Shown: piece by piece, positions 11,584 to 22,655 of the stretch | Layout of the letters: each line of letters begins with the position of its first letter | Numbering within the stretch: the stretch's first letter is position 1 | NCBI GenBank assembly: GCA_001792895.1 | Contig: MARA01000002.1 | Coordinates: forward strand, 806,001-870,000 | Origin: Lentinus brumalis | Taxonomy: Eukaryota > Basidiomycota > Agaricomycetes > Polyporales > Polyporaceae | Length of the DNA: 64,000 nucleotides | Reading direction: 5' to 3' | Translations under genes and position numbers: made by a program | The notes under the pieces: generated by a model | What the model was told of the DNA's origin: nothing | The model's input: only the letters and a program-made list of their open reading frames with translations | The model's database searches: none

Positions 11584-12144
11584 ATGAACACCGCGCAAAC
11601 ACCCCCTGCAATATCACGTCCATCAGACGAAGTTCAAATTCGACCAAAAATCGGCGATTTCATTGCACCCACGGCGCCGACTCGACGTCCCGCCCTCTCC
11701 GCGGCCGCCAACCTCCGCCAGCCGTCCGGTACAACTGGTGCGACGCCCGGTAGACCTTCAAGCACTCATGGTGACGTGGAGGAAGCCGCACCGCCATTGC
11801 GGCGCCGTCTTTCCATGCAGCGTCCCCGGGAGAAGATACGACATATCTCCTCAGCCCGGGGTCGCCGCACCTTCAAACTCGCTGCACGCTCTCGCCTGAA
11901 CATCCCGCGACGAGCGGACACTGTCCGGCTCCCGTCCTCGAAGGTCGAAGAAATCGCTTTCATGGCGATTTCCATGAAATCCAGGCCGCACCCGGCGACA
12001 GGTTCTGCGAACCTCACACAATCGCTACACGGCCGCTCGCAGAAAGGTCGTGCAGCCCGGACTTCGACCTCGCGGCTCGTACTTGGACTCGACGCCCGAC
12101 GCGAGTCCGGCCGCTCGTATGCCGGCATGCTCGACGGGTGCTGA
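11584..12144 (+). CDS. Hypothetical 186-residue Ser/Arg/Pro-rich frame in E (copy 1)
   Basis: Open frame starting at an ATG just after a pyrimidine-rich CCCAG acceptor-like site (11575-11579). The predicted product is basic and low in complexity, starting MNTAQTPPAISRPSDE, with a short less biased segment near residue 120 (KVEEIAFMAISMKSRP). No family is recognised. It is identical in the second E copy (22095-22655), which says nothing about selection because the copies are so young. Confidence 0.25.
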   Translation: MNTAQTPPAISRPSDEVQIRPKIGDFIAPTAPTRRPALSAAANLRQPSGTTGATPGRPSSTHGDVEEAAPPLRRRLSMQRPREKIRHISSARGRRTFKLAARSRLNIPRRADTVRLPSSKVEEIAFMAISMKSRPHPATGSANLTQSLHGRSQKGRAARTSTSRLVLGLDARRESGRSYAGMLDGC

Positions 12145-15100
12145 CTACGAGCCAGAGATGTGCTGCGAGCACGGAGGCGCGGGGACTGGGAGGACGGCGC
12201 CGCCGCGACAAGGGGGCGGACCGACGCCAGTTCCCGCGTTCCCGCGTCGCGGCTGGTACCGTTCTACTCACGACGCGTCTGGGGCAGATGCGCGGATCCT
12301 TCGCACCCGACGCACGATCTCACGGCGTGCGCACAGTCCGAGGACTGCTCGGAGAATAGCGGCACGGACACGGACACGGACACGGCATACTCACCTGCAC
12401 TTGGACAGCGGGTGCGGCGACGTTCCGGCGTCCATGAAGTGTAACTAGCGTGTTCAATATATTTTGTCTCTGCAAAGCGCATCAGCGTCGGTGTGCGCGG
12501 GAAGGTAGCTGGACTATACCGGGTCTGTGAGTAGGACTCTGAGGCCGTCGCCCGCAACTTCGTCTCGGACGGCGGCGGCGGGTCTAGATATCGCGAGATC
12601 AGGGTGAGTGATCGCTGCTTTGATGACCGGGCGGCATGCCAGACTCACCGAATGGCTGCTAGATCTTCCTCGAAGCCACCTGAGTGACACACGCCTGGTT
12701 GGACGCATAGCACCGAGTCTCACCGTCGCAGAGGCGAAGACGTACGAGTGCGACATGCGAGATAGTATCTATTCAAGCGGTGAGTCGTGCCTCAACCATC
12801 CTCGGCGAACATATCTCTGACCTGACAAACACGTCGAACCCAGCAGCCCCACAGATGCATCTGTGCACAACACGCTGCGCGTCAGCTCTGGAACCCGGAG
12901 CGCAATACGGACGCGCTGGCGCACTGTCGTTATCTACAGTTCTCTCCGTGCCGCACGCGGGTCCATCGGCTACGCGTCGTGCGTGCTCGGTCGAAGCAGC
13001 CCTGCGGCGATTCACGGGGACACTGGTTCATGTCTGCCAGCTCGAACACACCCCCCTCGATTCCCCCAGCAGTCTGCGCGCAGAACTGGTAAGGTTGGTA
13101 CCTGAACGTCATATGAGCAGAAGTGTCGTGCTTACCATTTCTCTTGATGGCGCATGCACAGTCCCGGATCGAAGATGTGTCGTGCGCGATGACTTCAAGT
13201 AGCGGCAGCGGCGTTTGGTCAGCGGCCTGCACGCAACCGGGAAGTCTCGAGTCAGTTGCAGCACCCATAGCCGAGAGCAAGGAGAGTATTGACGTATCTT
13301 GAGGTACGTACCTGCCAAGTCCGGTTGGCTCCTCGCTGGTCTGGTCTTGGACTCCGTCGAGTTGTCGGACCTGAACTTCACATGCAAGCATCCATGCGCG
13401 GGTCAGTTGGGCGACGAGAAGAACAATCGTGAGGCGTACCGTCTCTCACTATATCTCCGCACGGCCTCGGCCATGTGTCTTGGCGAACGCGGGATGCAGA
13501 CCCTTTTGGCGGCTGAGCGGCTGAAGTAGTCGCAGGACCAGCACGGAGGTCTGTTGCACGGTACGGAGTTGTGAATCTGCTGCTGCGCTGATATGGCGAG
13601 TTCCGAACGACGGGCTGCAAGCATTTTCGCCCAGGATGAGTCAGACCAGCGTGCCCGGGATACGAGCAACTTGAAGCTGCACCGGCTCGGAGTCTCCACC
13701 CTTGTACAGACACGCAAGGTCAGTACAACGCCATTCCGCAATGCGACAGTTACTTACTGAAGATGCCGTCGTCAACACGTCGGAGCGAGATGAAGGAACA
13801 GAGGTCCGCGAGCGTGAACGCGCCGGGCGTTCGTTAGCCGAGATACCGATCTGTGCTGGCGGTGAGTTGCGTCTCGAGCATATCTGCAGGCTCTACTGAC
13901 GGAGCTGCAGAGTACGGCGGTTCGTTGCCATTCTTGCAAATGAACAGGACGCTTCCTGGGCCGCAATCGAGGTGCGCTGAGCCTAGCCAAGCAGTATCGC
14001 CGGTGCGGCAGAGAGCCTCTCGGGAGTCAGTAGCGTAGCTCGAACACCTCGAGCTTGAATGCAGAGCGATGTGCTGGTGTGTATGGCGCTGCTGACGGGT
14101 CAGGAATGATCGGGGACACGCATGTATGACGTTGAGGTACGTACCTGATCTCAAGATATAGTATAAGCCGAAGTCTTGTGGACCTTGCTAGTGATCGAGA
14201 CTCGTCGACTCGGAGTGCCCACGACGGCCGTGTCAGCCTCAAGAAGCGCAGAGGCGTCGAAACGCATACCTGTCAGGCGATCTCAGGCAGCCTGCGGGAT
14301 TCCATGATAGTAAGCCTGCGTAGTGATAATGCGCATCAGCAAAATAGTCCGGCGGTCCTTTAAGACCGGCGACTTACCTTGAACTTGCAGCGGTTGTGGT
14401 AGACCACGGGCTAGGAAATACTGATATACATGACTGAAGAGTCAGTGAAATGCTGCATGTTAAATGGGCAAGATGAAACCCACAGATGCGACGAAACCTA
14501 GAACCCCAGATAGATCTATACTTGCAAGCCAAAGTAATCGAAACCGGAGTAAGTACAAAGCCGCGCTGGGGCCGGAGTAAACAGAGATTGACTTACCGGC
14601 CGAGGATCATCTCGAAGTAGACAAGGGACTGTGCAGTTTAGGAGTAAGCGAGGACGGGGGGTGTCATGGACCATGGTGACGGGGAGAGTCGATGTGACAT
14701 AAGAAGGACACCACAGAGGTCACTTGGAGGGAAGCCGGGGCAAGATCGAAGGCAGGTGTGGTGAGAGAGACAGCGGCCGCAATATAGTGAAGTGTAGGGG
14801 ATGAGGAGAGGGATTAAGAAAGGGGTCGAGAGTGGGGGTGATGAGTTGGTAGTTAAACGGGCAGGATACTTATACACATACACAGAGGACTCGGAGACGG
14901 TCCGTGCACGAGACTCTCATATTACGAAGGCGGAGTGCGTCGTCCTGCCGTCCGAGGGTCGCGTCAGTACGTCACGGATGGCCGAGGCCTGCTTGGCTTC
15001 TGCCAACCAGCGGACGACACGGGCAGACTGAAGAACGGCAGGGGGAGTGTGGGTATGCCTGAACAGCTGAAACAACTATTCACATCTTCTGACCACTCTC

Positions 15101-17516
15101 TGAAGCCGCGTAGCAGTTGGGGCGGTACTCGGGTAGCGTAGCGAGCGCTCACATATGATGGTGCAATTGTTTTCTGTCCGCTGCCGTCGTAATTGCGTTG
15201 TACGGGGGCAGGAGGATGGGGTCCTGCAGTGCATCGTGTTGTATAAGCACAATCCGTGTGTTCTCTGATATTCTGCGGGTTTAATCAGTTCAAATGTGCA
15301 GCGCCTCCTCGGCTATGTGTTATGTGACATTGCTGAATGAGCTCTTGCTTGTAGCAGAATGAGTTTCTGGCTGAAGAGTCGGAAACATCCAGAGCCGCTG
15401 GAGTACTTAGATACAAGTGTTTTGGGGTTCAAAACTTGCTGTGTGTTGTTCCAGACCGCATGACAGATACATAAGGAGTCTGATGATATAATTGGGAGTC
15501 TAGACAGGTCCTGTTCAAGGGCAGGGGAGCAGAAAGCGCAAACATATTGCGAAGTGGCACGGCGAAGCGCTCGGCGGTAGTGCCTCCTCCGCGCCCCTCG
15601 GACTGCACTTTCTCATCAAACCACACCATGTCACCATGTCATCAGATGCTACCGCTTACTCAAATAGTATATCTCTGTTTTTCCTGGTCAGATTGTCTGG
15701 GGTCTCTCTCGCAACCGGTATTTGTGTCATCTATTGCACACCGGCGGTCCTGGCATCTCAGTTGTCTCAGTTTTCCCCATACTACATGATTCTGCTGCCA
15801 TACAGATGAGTACGCCCAGGAACTGAAGTACTACAGAGCAAGGCTCCAACTTGAACTGCAGTCTGCAGCTATTGATACTTCCCATCAGATATGCTGAGCG
15901 GCAGCCTGGTGATTGTAGACTGATAGTTAAGCGGGTTAAGTGGATGCGCTCTCCGGCACATTCCCATCCAGGCTCTGCGCTAGCTCGAGGATCATGGGGT
16001 GATTCCCAAGCCGCTTAGCTGCGGCAAGCCGCCGTCTGCCGCTCCTCCTGGTCCTGCCACGTACGTCTACTCTGCATTCACCGTGGCTTGCACTCTTGTA
16101 AGTTGTCCCACACAACTCTGTCGACTCCATGCATTCTCCGAGTCCTACATTGTATGCTCAGGCTACATCCTGCCGTCCAACATGCTTTTCCAAGTTGCAA
16201 CTTTGCAATCATCTGTCCACACGCCGCGTCCCATTGTCAACCCTCTCCGGGAACTGGTATGTAGCTGAGTACGTCCGTTTACTGTCCTACAGGGACCAAC
16301 TCCAGTGCTGCGTCAGCCACTGCAGGCCATCCCGGATGTGTTCCAGTCGCTGACGGCCGTGTTGCGACAACACCGGCGGGTTGTGTCCACATCTGGGACA
16401 GCTGGTGAGCTGTCCGAATTCTCGCCGGCGCGCAGCCGCATACTGAAGTCTGACAGGCATGTCACATTTCAGATAGGCTGCCGTGCAACCTCGGCCGGCC
16501 GACAAGAACCCCGAGAAAGCAGGGACGTGCTTGTGAATGCCAACAGCGACTGGTGAGCAGAGTCGACTTGCGAGCATGTCTCGATGATCTGTTGATGCAC
16601 CACACTGCAGAGCGGTCTCGAGATACGACAAGGGAATATGCCAGTGTACCATGCCTCGAAGGTCCCTCAGGCTTGTGAACAAGAGGATAGTGCCCTGTGT
16701 TCAATGGTGAGCTCTCGCGTCATCTGGGCCTAAACGTGTGTGTCTCAGCGTTTGTAGCATGTGGGGGTCCTCCTTCCGGAACCTCGCCTACCATGTTCAA
16801 TCTGTCAGCACGCGCTCAAAGACCATCCAAGCCCGCAAGATCGTTGTCCAGCAAGCGACCGCTCTGACGAGCTAGCCGCACGAGTATCAACCAGGACGCA
16901 ACAGACGACACTCCAGGACACGCAGAAGACTGTACCTTACTGAAAGCGGAACCATTCGGGTTCCGTGGCCGTTCCTAATGCGCGTACATGTATTAACTTT
17001 CGAAGCCTCACCTTCACTCTGCCGCACCTCAAGTTCATCAAATGTGGTGTCTACAAGCACAAGACGCGTCCCAGCATTGCGGTCAAGAGAACCCTTGTCA
17101 GCGCGCGAAGGTATGTCTGCTCTCCATCGCACTTGCCTTCAAGTATGTGCACTGATCTTCCGGACGCAGCATGGTGACGTCACGCGTCGCATCGGTCGCG
17201 ACGATTTGGGCATAGAAAGGCAGCGGGAGAGCCTGGATTCTGGCATGACGGGTCGAGGTGCTGGTCGAAGGTGCGTCTCACTTACATACGTCGTGTCGCA
17301 TCTCCTCGCGCTGCACCTCTGCCTGTGCTCTTCCGAGCCTTGTCAAGTGCTAAGTATATGCGCCCGGATGACGTTTCTCATGGCCTCGCCGCGTCGGTGG
17401 TGCTCAAGAGCGCAGGCGTGAGGGTACTCACTGTGCTTGAGCGCAGCGCTGGAGGCATTTGAAAGGCAGTCGCTGGCGGCTGGACTCGGACTTCCCAGTG
17501 TCGGCTGTAACAACGC

Positions 17517-17933
17517 CTAGCAGTAGAGGCTCTTAAGCATTGCCGACATAATGTGGGCAGTGTGGAGGAGGGTTACACGGAGGACACGCGGGAGAGCAGG
17601 CGATGGTGGTGGCCAAGAGCAGACTCGCGTCGAGCTCGAAGGACGCAAAGGGCGTGGATAGGCGCCCATTGTCCGACCGCGGATTTCGACGTCCCGCGGG
17701 TTCATCGGGTGCGCTGTAGTGTAGCGTACGAGCTGTATACTCTGATGTAGGCAGTCTTTGTGTCCCGCATACTCCGCTACAATAGCTCTGAATACATGCA
17801 CGTCCCCCAGCATCATCCTAGAGGCCTGCTTCTCGAAATCCCGCCTGAAGCTGTCTGTGCCCGCAAAGGTGGGATACTGTCGTAGGAACAGTGCAGAGTA
17901 GAGTGATCGATCTGGAGGGTTTAGTGTTGGGAT
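17517..17933 (-). CDS. Possible exon of an unknown gene in E (copy 1)
   Basis: Minus-strand open stretch beginning after a GCGAG acceptor-like site at 17934. It reads PPDRSLYSALFLRQYPTF, then GTDSFRRDFEKQASRMMLGD and VFRAIVAEYAGHKDCLH, with an amino-acid composition much more protein-like than the rest of E. A further exon-like piece lies just downstream near 17420-17520, flanked by AG and GTGAGT. Another open stretch at 16287-16682 contains a CPRC pair followed by GHNPPVLSQHGRQRLEHIR. I could not join these into a gene and recognise no family. Confidence 0.3.
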   Translation of the reverse strand: MPTLNPPDRSLYSALFLRQYPTFAGTDSFRRDFEKQASRMMLGDVHVFRAIVAEYAGHKDCLHQSIQLVRYTTAHPMNPRDVEIRGRTMGAYPRPLRPSSSTRVCSWPPPSPALPRVLRVTLLHTAHIMSAMLKSLYC

Positions 17934-18134
17934 CTCGCACTACGGGGTTATGCGCACGACTAAGTAGCCGACACGAGGCTACTCGCCGCCGCGCTCGCTT
18001 GCTTCTACGTGTACCGCCGCCGTCGCCCCACGAACGCACCCGGACAGACGGCCGCACGCTCCCCAACTTTCTCCACCCTACACACGAGGCTACTCGCCAA
18101 CTCCGCGTACGGGACAACAAAATATATTTCTGAG

Positions 18135-20072
18135 CTATGTACAAGTCGCTATGCGCTGTGACCGCCGCTGCAACACGCGGACCAGAGCTCTCGGTCGACT
18201 TGCCCATGTCCGCGAGGTAGCCCTGCTTCTTGTTCTCGAGGTACTCGTCGAGCGAGGTGCTGTTGCGCTGGTTCGTCGCGAACCGCACGAGCTGCACGAG
18301 CTTGTCGCGGTTCTTGTGGTCCTCGACCGCTCCAAGCTTCAACACGTTCCCGTACACCTCCTGGATCTTCTCCCACTTCTCCGGCTCCTCTTCCATGATG
18401 CGGTGGAGCATCTGCAGGAGGCGCTTGAGGATGATCCCGCGGAGCTGCTTGAGGAACGCGTTTGACTGGAGGTCTCGCGCGAGACGTTGAGAGGGAGGTC
18501 CTCCGCGTCGACGACGACCTTGACCCAGTTCGCCCACTTGGGGAGGGCATCCTCGCCAAGGTCGGACGTGATGAATACACGCTTGACCATGAGGCGAATG
18601 TCCTTCGTGGTGCTCTGGAGTGGATTTTGCCAGTAGGCGTCATCACTACATACAACCCGTTAGTCCTGCTCATCCGAAGCCTCAGATACAATGCTCACAG
18701 TTGCGCGGGAATGTAGATCAGAGCGCGGAAGGAGACACCTGAGCCGGAGTCGCCGGAGAAGTGATACCACGCCAAGGGCTTGTTGAAGTCCTTATACGTC
18801 ACCTGGTAGAAATTCTCGTATTCCTCGTCCGTGACGGTCTTCGGGTCACTGGTGCAAGTAGCGTGAGCGGAGGCGTAGAGAATGAACGCGTTGTTGACCT
18901 ACCGCATCCAGAGCGGAGGCTGTGAGTTCAACTGAACCCATTCCTCGCGGGTCACGGGCACCAACTCGGGCTCTTTGCGCTTCTTCTCCTCGACCTCCTC
19001 GGTGACATCTTCGATGACAACTTCGTCTTCGTCGACGTCTGCTTGGGAGTCTCCGAGGTCTCCGACTTCTCTTCAGCGACGACAGGATCCTCCTCCTCGG
19101 GCACTTCCTGCGGTACCATCTCAACCCGATGCGTGAGGAGGTAGATAGGGAAGGACGTTGAGAAGGAAGAATGTTGTTACTACGAAAAACATATGGTGAG
19201 TACGTCGGAGGAACTCTGGCTGCAGCATTTGCACTTACACCAGGTCTTTGATTGTCTGTTCATCGAGGTAGTTGACAGCGTCGCCCTTGACATAAAGGGT
19301 GATCTCCGTACCGCGACCGAGCGTGTTACCACGAGGGTCCGCAAATATTTCGAACGAGTTCTCGTCTGCCCCGGAGGTGAAGACATATTGCTTCGGATCG
19401 GGGTTTTTCGAAGACTTGGCCGCCAGGGAGGCGACCTGCACGCGATCCGCGACAAGGAAGCTACTGTAGAAGCCGAGACCGAATGCGCCGATGAGGTTGC
19501 CGGTGCCCGAGGTGTCGCTCTCTGCCTTTGAGAGGAAATCGGACGTGCCAGACTTTGCGAGGGTACCGAGATTGGTCGTGAGCTCATCCGCTGTCATGCC
19601 GATACCCGTGTCTTGGCAGATGAAATGAGCGCGACGCTCACAGACACTGCGGAGACGTACTCACCAGAGATAATGATACGTCCGGCACCGTCCTCGTCCT
19701 TGATAGCCTGGATGGTGATGTTCATCTGCTCTGCACCGGTGAGGACATCGGGTTCCGTGAGGGAAGTAAGCCGCAGCTTCTCGAGCGCATCGTTGGCGTT
19801 GGAGATGAGTTCTCGGAGGAAGACGTCTCTTCAAAAATGTCAGACTGTCGCCTGTTCGGCGAGATACAGACGGACGAACCTGTGCGAGTAGAGGCTGTTG
19901 ATGACGATCTTGCGCAGACGAGCGACGTCACTCTGTGCGCTGATCAGTCTCCTCCAGTCCAGCAGACAGCATGTCGCAGACAGACCTGGTACGCGTGCTT
20001 CTCCTTGCCGTCCTGGGCCAAGACGGAAAGTGTGCAGACACCGAGCGTCAGAAGAGTACCGAACAGCCGCAT
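18135..20072 (-). pseudogene. Truncated grp94, copy 2
   Basis: Second copy of the grp94 5' part, start codon at 20072. It lacks all exons after the middle domain, so no C-terminal dimer region or HDEL. Single-base deletions relative to copy 1 break the frame near 19043 (exon 5), 19174 (start of exon 5) and 18473 (exon 7). A 15-bp in-frame deletion, shared with copy 3, removes five residues where copy 1 reads GQNQIF. The open frame then runs across the R/E junction at about 18185 into unrelated sequence. Confidence 0.85.
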
Positions 20073-21203
20073 GGCTGAAGAGATGAGATGCCGTCAACGG
20101 CAGCGAGGAGAGGGCGTTGTGCGCGAGGTCGGAGAGAAGGGCTTGAGGATGGTACACGTCGGTGGGTATAAGTACGAGAGTCGGGGCAACCGCGGCCTAT
20201 GCTGGCGGGCGAAGCACTGACGTGTCATGATCGAGATCAGTTGCACAGCGCGAAACGCGATCACGGGACGATACACGCGCCCGTGACCGGCACCCGCACG
20301 CCGGGCGACACTGGGCCACACGGAGGCTTTTCGACCTGGAAAGCACAGTAGTGAGAGGCCTCTGCATACCTCTGCTCGTTTGTTCTTCCCCTGCTTCAGA
20401 ACCTTGGAGTGGTGTCCTCTTGGATCTCGGCGGGTATTAGCAGCTCTCCCGTTGTCCTGACAAGTAAACTGGCAGTGCATTCTCAAACACTTCAATTGAT
20501 GGCCGGTCTTCGTGCGACGGCAGCTTGTTCCGGAGGACAGCTGGTGTTGAGCCTTCCAAGGCCATTGACGTTCGTGGCACGGCAGGGTCCCGGCGTTTCG
20601 GACGGATACTGGCTATATGCGCGACTACATGCAGAGGCCATGACGTCGGAAGACCTGGCTGATGAAGCCGTGAGTAACGAGTATCACAATTGGAAGAGTA
20701 GAGGGAGTACGAGCAGAGAGCCTACCTTCGAGTCAATGACCACTCAGTCGCAAAGGGCGCGAGGCGTTGAATACGTGGTGCTCGGGGATGTGTTTCGCGG
20801 GGAAGTTCCATGAGGACCATGAGGGAAGAGGACAAGAAGCGCGGGGCGTTCTGTCTGTGTTATATATGCATACCGGGGCAACCTTGTTACCTGAAGACAT
20901 GAGGTCATCGATTGCAAGTCATCCCAATGGTAAGTAGTGCTCAAACGAGTGAAGTTGAAGAGGCTGCAGGCTGCAGGGCGGTTCCTGATCAGGGCCACGT
21001 GGTATTTCCATATCGGGTCGCAGCGCAGAATGGAATGCCGGGCTCAGGGCGTCACGACGACGGACACATATACCCTCTCGTCTTCCCGCCCCCGCTCGAT
21101 ATCCACCATTGCTTGTTACGGCACTCGCTCATCTCAAGACAGGCGGAAGCTGAGGTCAGAATGCCGGCCGCGCCGTTCTCCCGTCTCGCCCTCGCCGCCG
21201 CTC
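18186..21203. repeat. Repeat R, copy 2 (hybrid)
   Basis: Nearly identical to copy 1 over most of its length, but its first about 220 bases carry the variants of copy 3: the 15-bp deletion, A in GCTCCAAGC near 18338, and G at 18406. From 18591 onward it follows copy 1. This is the pattern expected of a crossover product. Confidence 0.88.
20073..21160. promoter_or_regulatory. Divergent upstream region, copy 2
   Basis: Same as 9561-10649 apart from a one-base deletion in a G run near 20320. It keeps the TGACGTGTCA element at 20218-20227. Confidence 0.45.
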
Positions 21204-21685
21204 TCGCGTGTGACAGCACCCGCTCATCGGAAGCCGCCTTCACGCTTCAAGGACGCGTTCGACGCTCTCTCGCTCTCTGCGCTCCTCTGCTTCTCCCCTC
21301 GTCTGCGTGTCTTCCGCGACAAGTGCCAATGCCGCCACTCGCTCCTCCGCCTTGTGGCTACTCTCCATGTCTGCCTCTCGCTACGGCGCACCTTCATGCC
21401 CGTTCCGCCTCCTGCCCGCGCACCCTCGACGCTCGTCCCGCTCTCCTCCCTCGGGTCGCCTCCAGACCGCCTCTCGTACACTGCGCAACTCTCCTCGGAC
21501 GCCGTGCGTTCGCTCCGGCCTGCTGGACCCGCCCGCAGTCACGGTCGCTACGCTACATGGTGAGTGCTCATCTGTTCGACACATATCTCCTCGTGCCGAC
21601 GCGTGACAGTCGTCGCTGGGTGCTCATGCGAAAGGTACGATGTCCCCCTATTGTCCCCCGTCCTCCGCGCGACTGGCCCCCATGA
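21161..21685 (+). CDS. Chimeric open frame: neighbour-gene start fused into E (copy 2)
   Basis: Second copy of the frame at 10650-11174, of the same length and apparently the same sequence. It starts with the neighbour gene's first codons and reads into E. Confidence 0.28.
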   Translation: MPAAPFSRLALAAALACDSTRSSEAAFTLQGRVRRSLALCAPLLLPSSACLPRQVPMPPLAPPPCGYSPCLPLATAHLHARSASCPRTLDARPALLPRVASRPPLVHCATLLGRRAFAPACWTRPQSRSLRYMVSAHLFDTYLLVPTRDSRRWVLMRKVRCPPIVPRPPRDWPP

Positions 21686-22094
21686 GAGACATGTCCCGCA
21701 AACCGGCCGTCAACCTCCGCGGTACTCATGCTGCCCTCCCACCGTCACAGCACATCGCGAGCTCGCTGTAGGGGGTCCATCCCCTGCACTTGACCTATGC
21801 GCACCGTTCGCAGCTTACTCCGCGCCGATACATCTACCCGTTCGCCGGCAATGGCGATGTTCCTCCCGCAGCCCGGAGAAATTCACGCATACCTCCCCCG
21901 TTTCTCGATGTACCCACGCGACACCGGATGCCTTCGATGCGCGCAGGCCGTGCGATCCTGGATATATGCGTCTCATCCGCAGGGGTGCCCATCTCGCGCC
22001 TCGGTCGCGCGAACACCACCGCCTAGGTGAGTAAATTCGCCTTCTCTCGCGACACTGGAGTACACAGCTCACACCACTGTGTCTCCCAGCATCC

Positions 22095-22655
22095 ATGAAC
22101 ACCGCGCAAACACCCCCTGCAATATCACGTCCATCAGACGAAGTTCAAATTCGACCAAAAATCGGCGATTTCATTGCACCCACGGCGCCGACTCGACGTC
22201 CCGCCCTCTCCGCGGCCGCCAACCTCCGCCAGCCGTCCGGTACAACTGGTGCGACGCCCGGTAGACCTTCAAGCACTCATGGTGACGTGGAGGAAGCCGC
22301 ACCGCCATTGCGGCGCCGTCTTTCCATGCAGCGTCCCCGGGAGAAGATACGACATATCTCCTCAGCCCGGGGTCGCCGCACCTTCAAACTCGCTGCACGC
22401 TCTCGCCTGAACATCCCGCGACGAGCGGACACTGTCCGGCTCCCGTCCTCGAAGGTCGAAGAAATCGCTTTCATGGCGATTTCCATGAAATCCAGGCCGC
22501 ACCCGGCGACAGGTTCTGCGAACCTCACACAATCGCTACACGGCCGCTCGCAGAAAGGTCGTGCAGCCCGGACTTCGACCTCGCGGCTCGTACTTGGACT
22601 CGACGCCCGACGCGAGTCCGGCCGCTCGTATGCCGGCATGCTCGACGGGTGCTGA
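22095..22655 (+). CDS. Hypothetical 186-residue frame in E (copy 2)
   Basis: Same open frame as 11584-12144, uninterrupted. No family recognised. Confidence 0.25.
   Translation: MNTAQTPPAISRPSDEVQIRPKIGDFIAPTAPTRRPALSAAANLRQPSGTTGATPGRPSSTHGDVEEAAPPLRRRLSMQRPREKIRHISSARGRRTFKLAARSRLNIPRRADTVRLPSSKVEEIAFMAISMKSRPHPATGSANLTQSLHGRSQKGRAARTSTSRLVLGLDARRESGRSYAGMLDGC

Larger units (their letters stand above)
10693..18185. repeat. Repeat E, copy 1 (about 7.5 kb, content unknown)
   Basis: Sequence lying between R copies and repeated at 21204-28692. No known transposase, reverse transcriptase, terminal repeat or other family was recognised. Possible coding pieces are a 186-codon plus-strand frame at 11584-12144 and minus-strand exon-like pieces around 16.3-17.9 kb, listed separately. 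Small structures: a hairpin at about 11950-11972 (GAAATCGC, 7-nt loop, GCGATTTC), tandem GGACAC units near 12366-12385, and a 17-bp direct repeat ACACGAGGCTACTCGCC at 17971-17987 and 18082-18098 close to the junction with the next R. Many GTGAGT-like sites suggest degenerate spliced genes. Confidence 0.8.

Noticed and set aside
12361..12385. Tandem GGACAC units as a CRISPR-like or minisatellite array
   Set aside because: Only about four copies of a 6-bp unit; a simple microsatellite.
17891..18133. Plus-strand frame near the E/R junction as a gene
   Set aside because: Low-complexity Arg-rich shadow. The minus strand next to it reads as more protein-like.
10693..18185. E as a retrotransposon or DNA transposon
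   Set aside because: No reverse transcriptase, integrase or transposase motif, no terminal inverted or long terminal repeats, and the copies are flanked by R, not by short target-site duplications.
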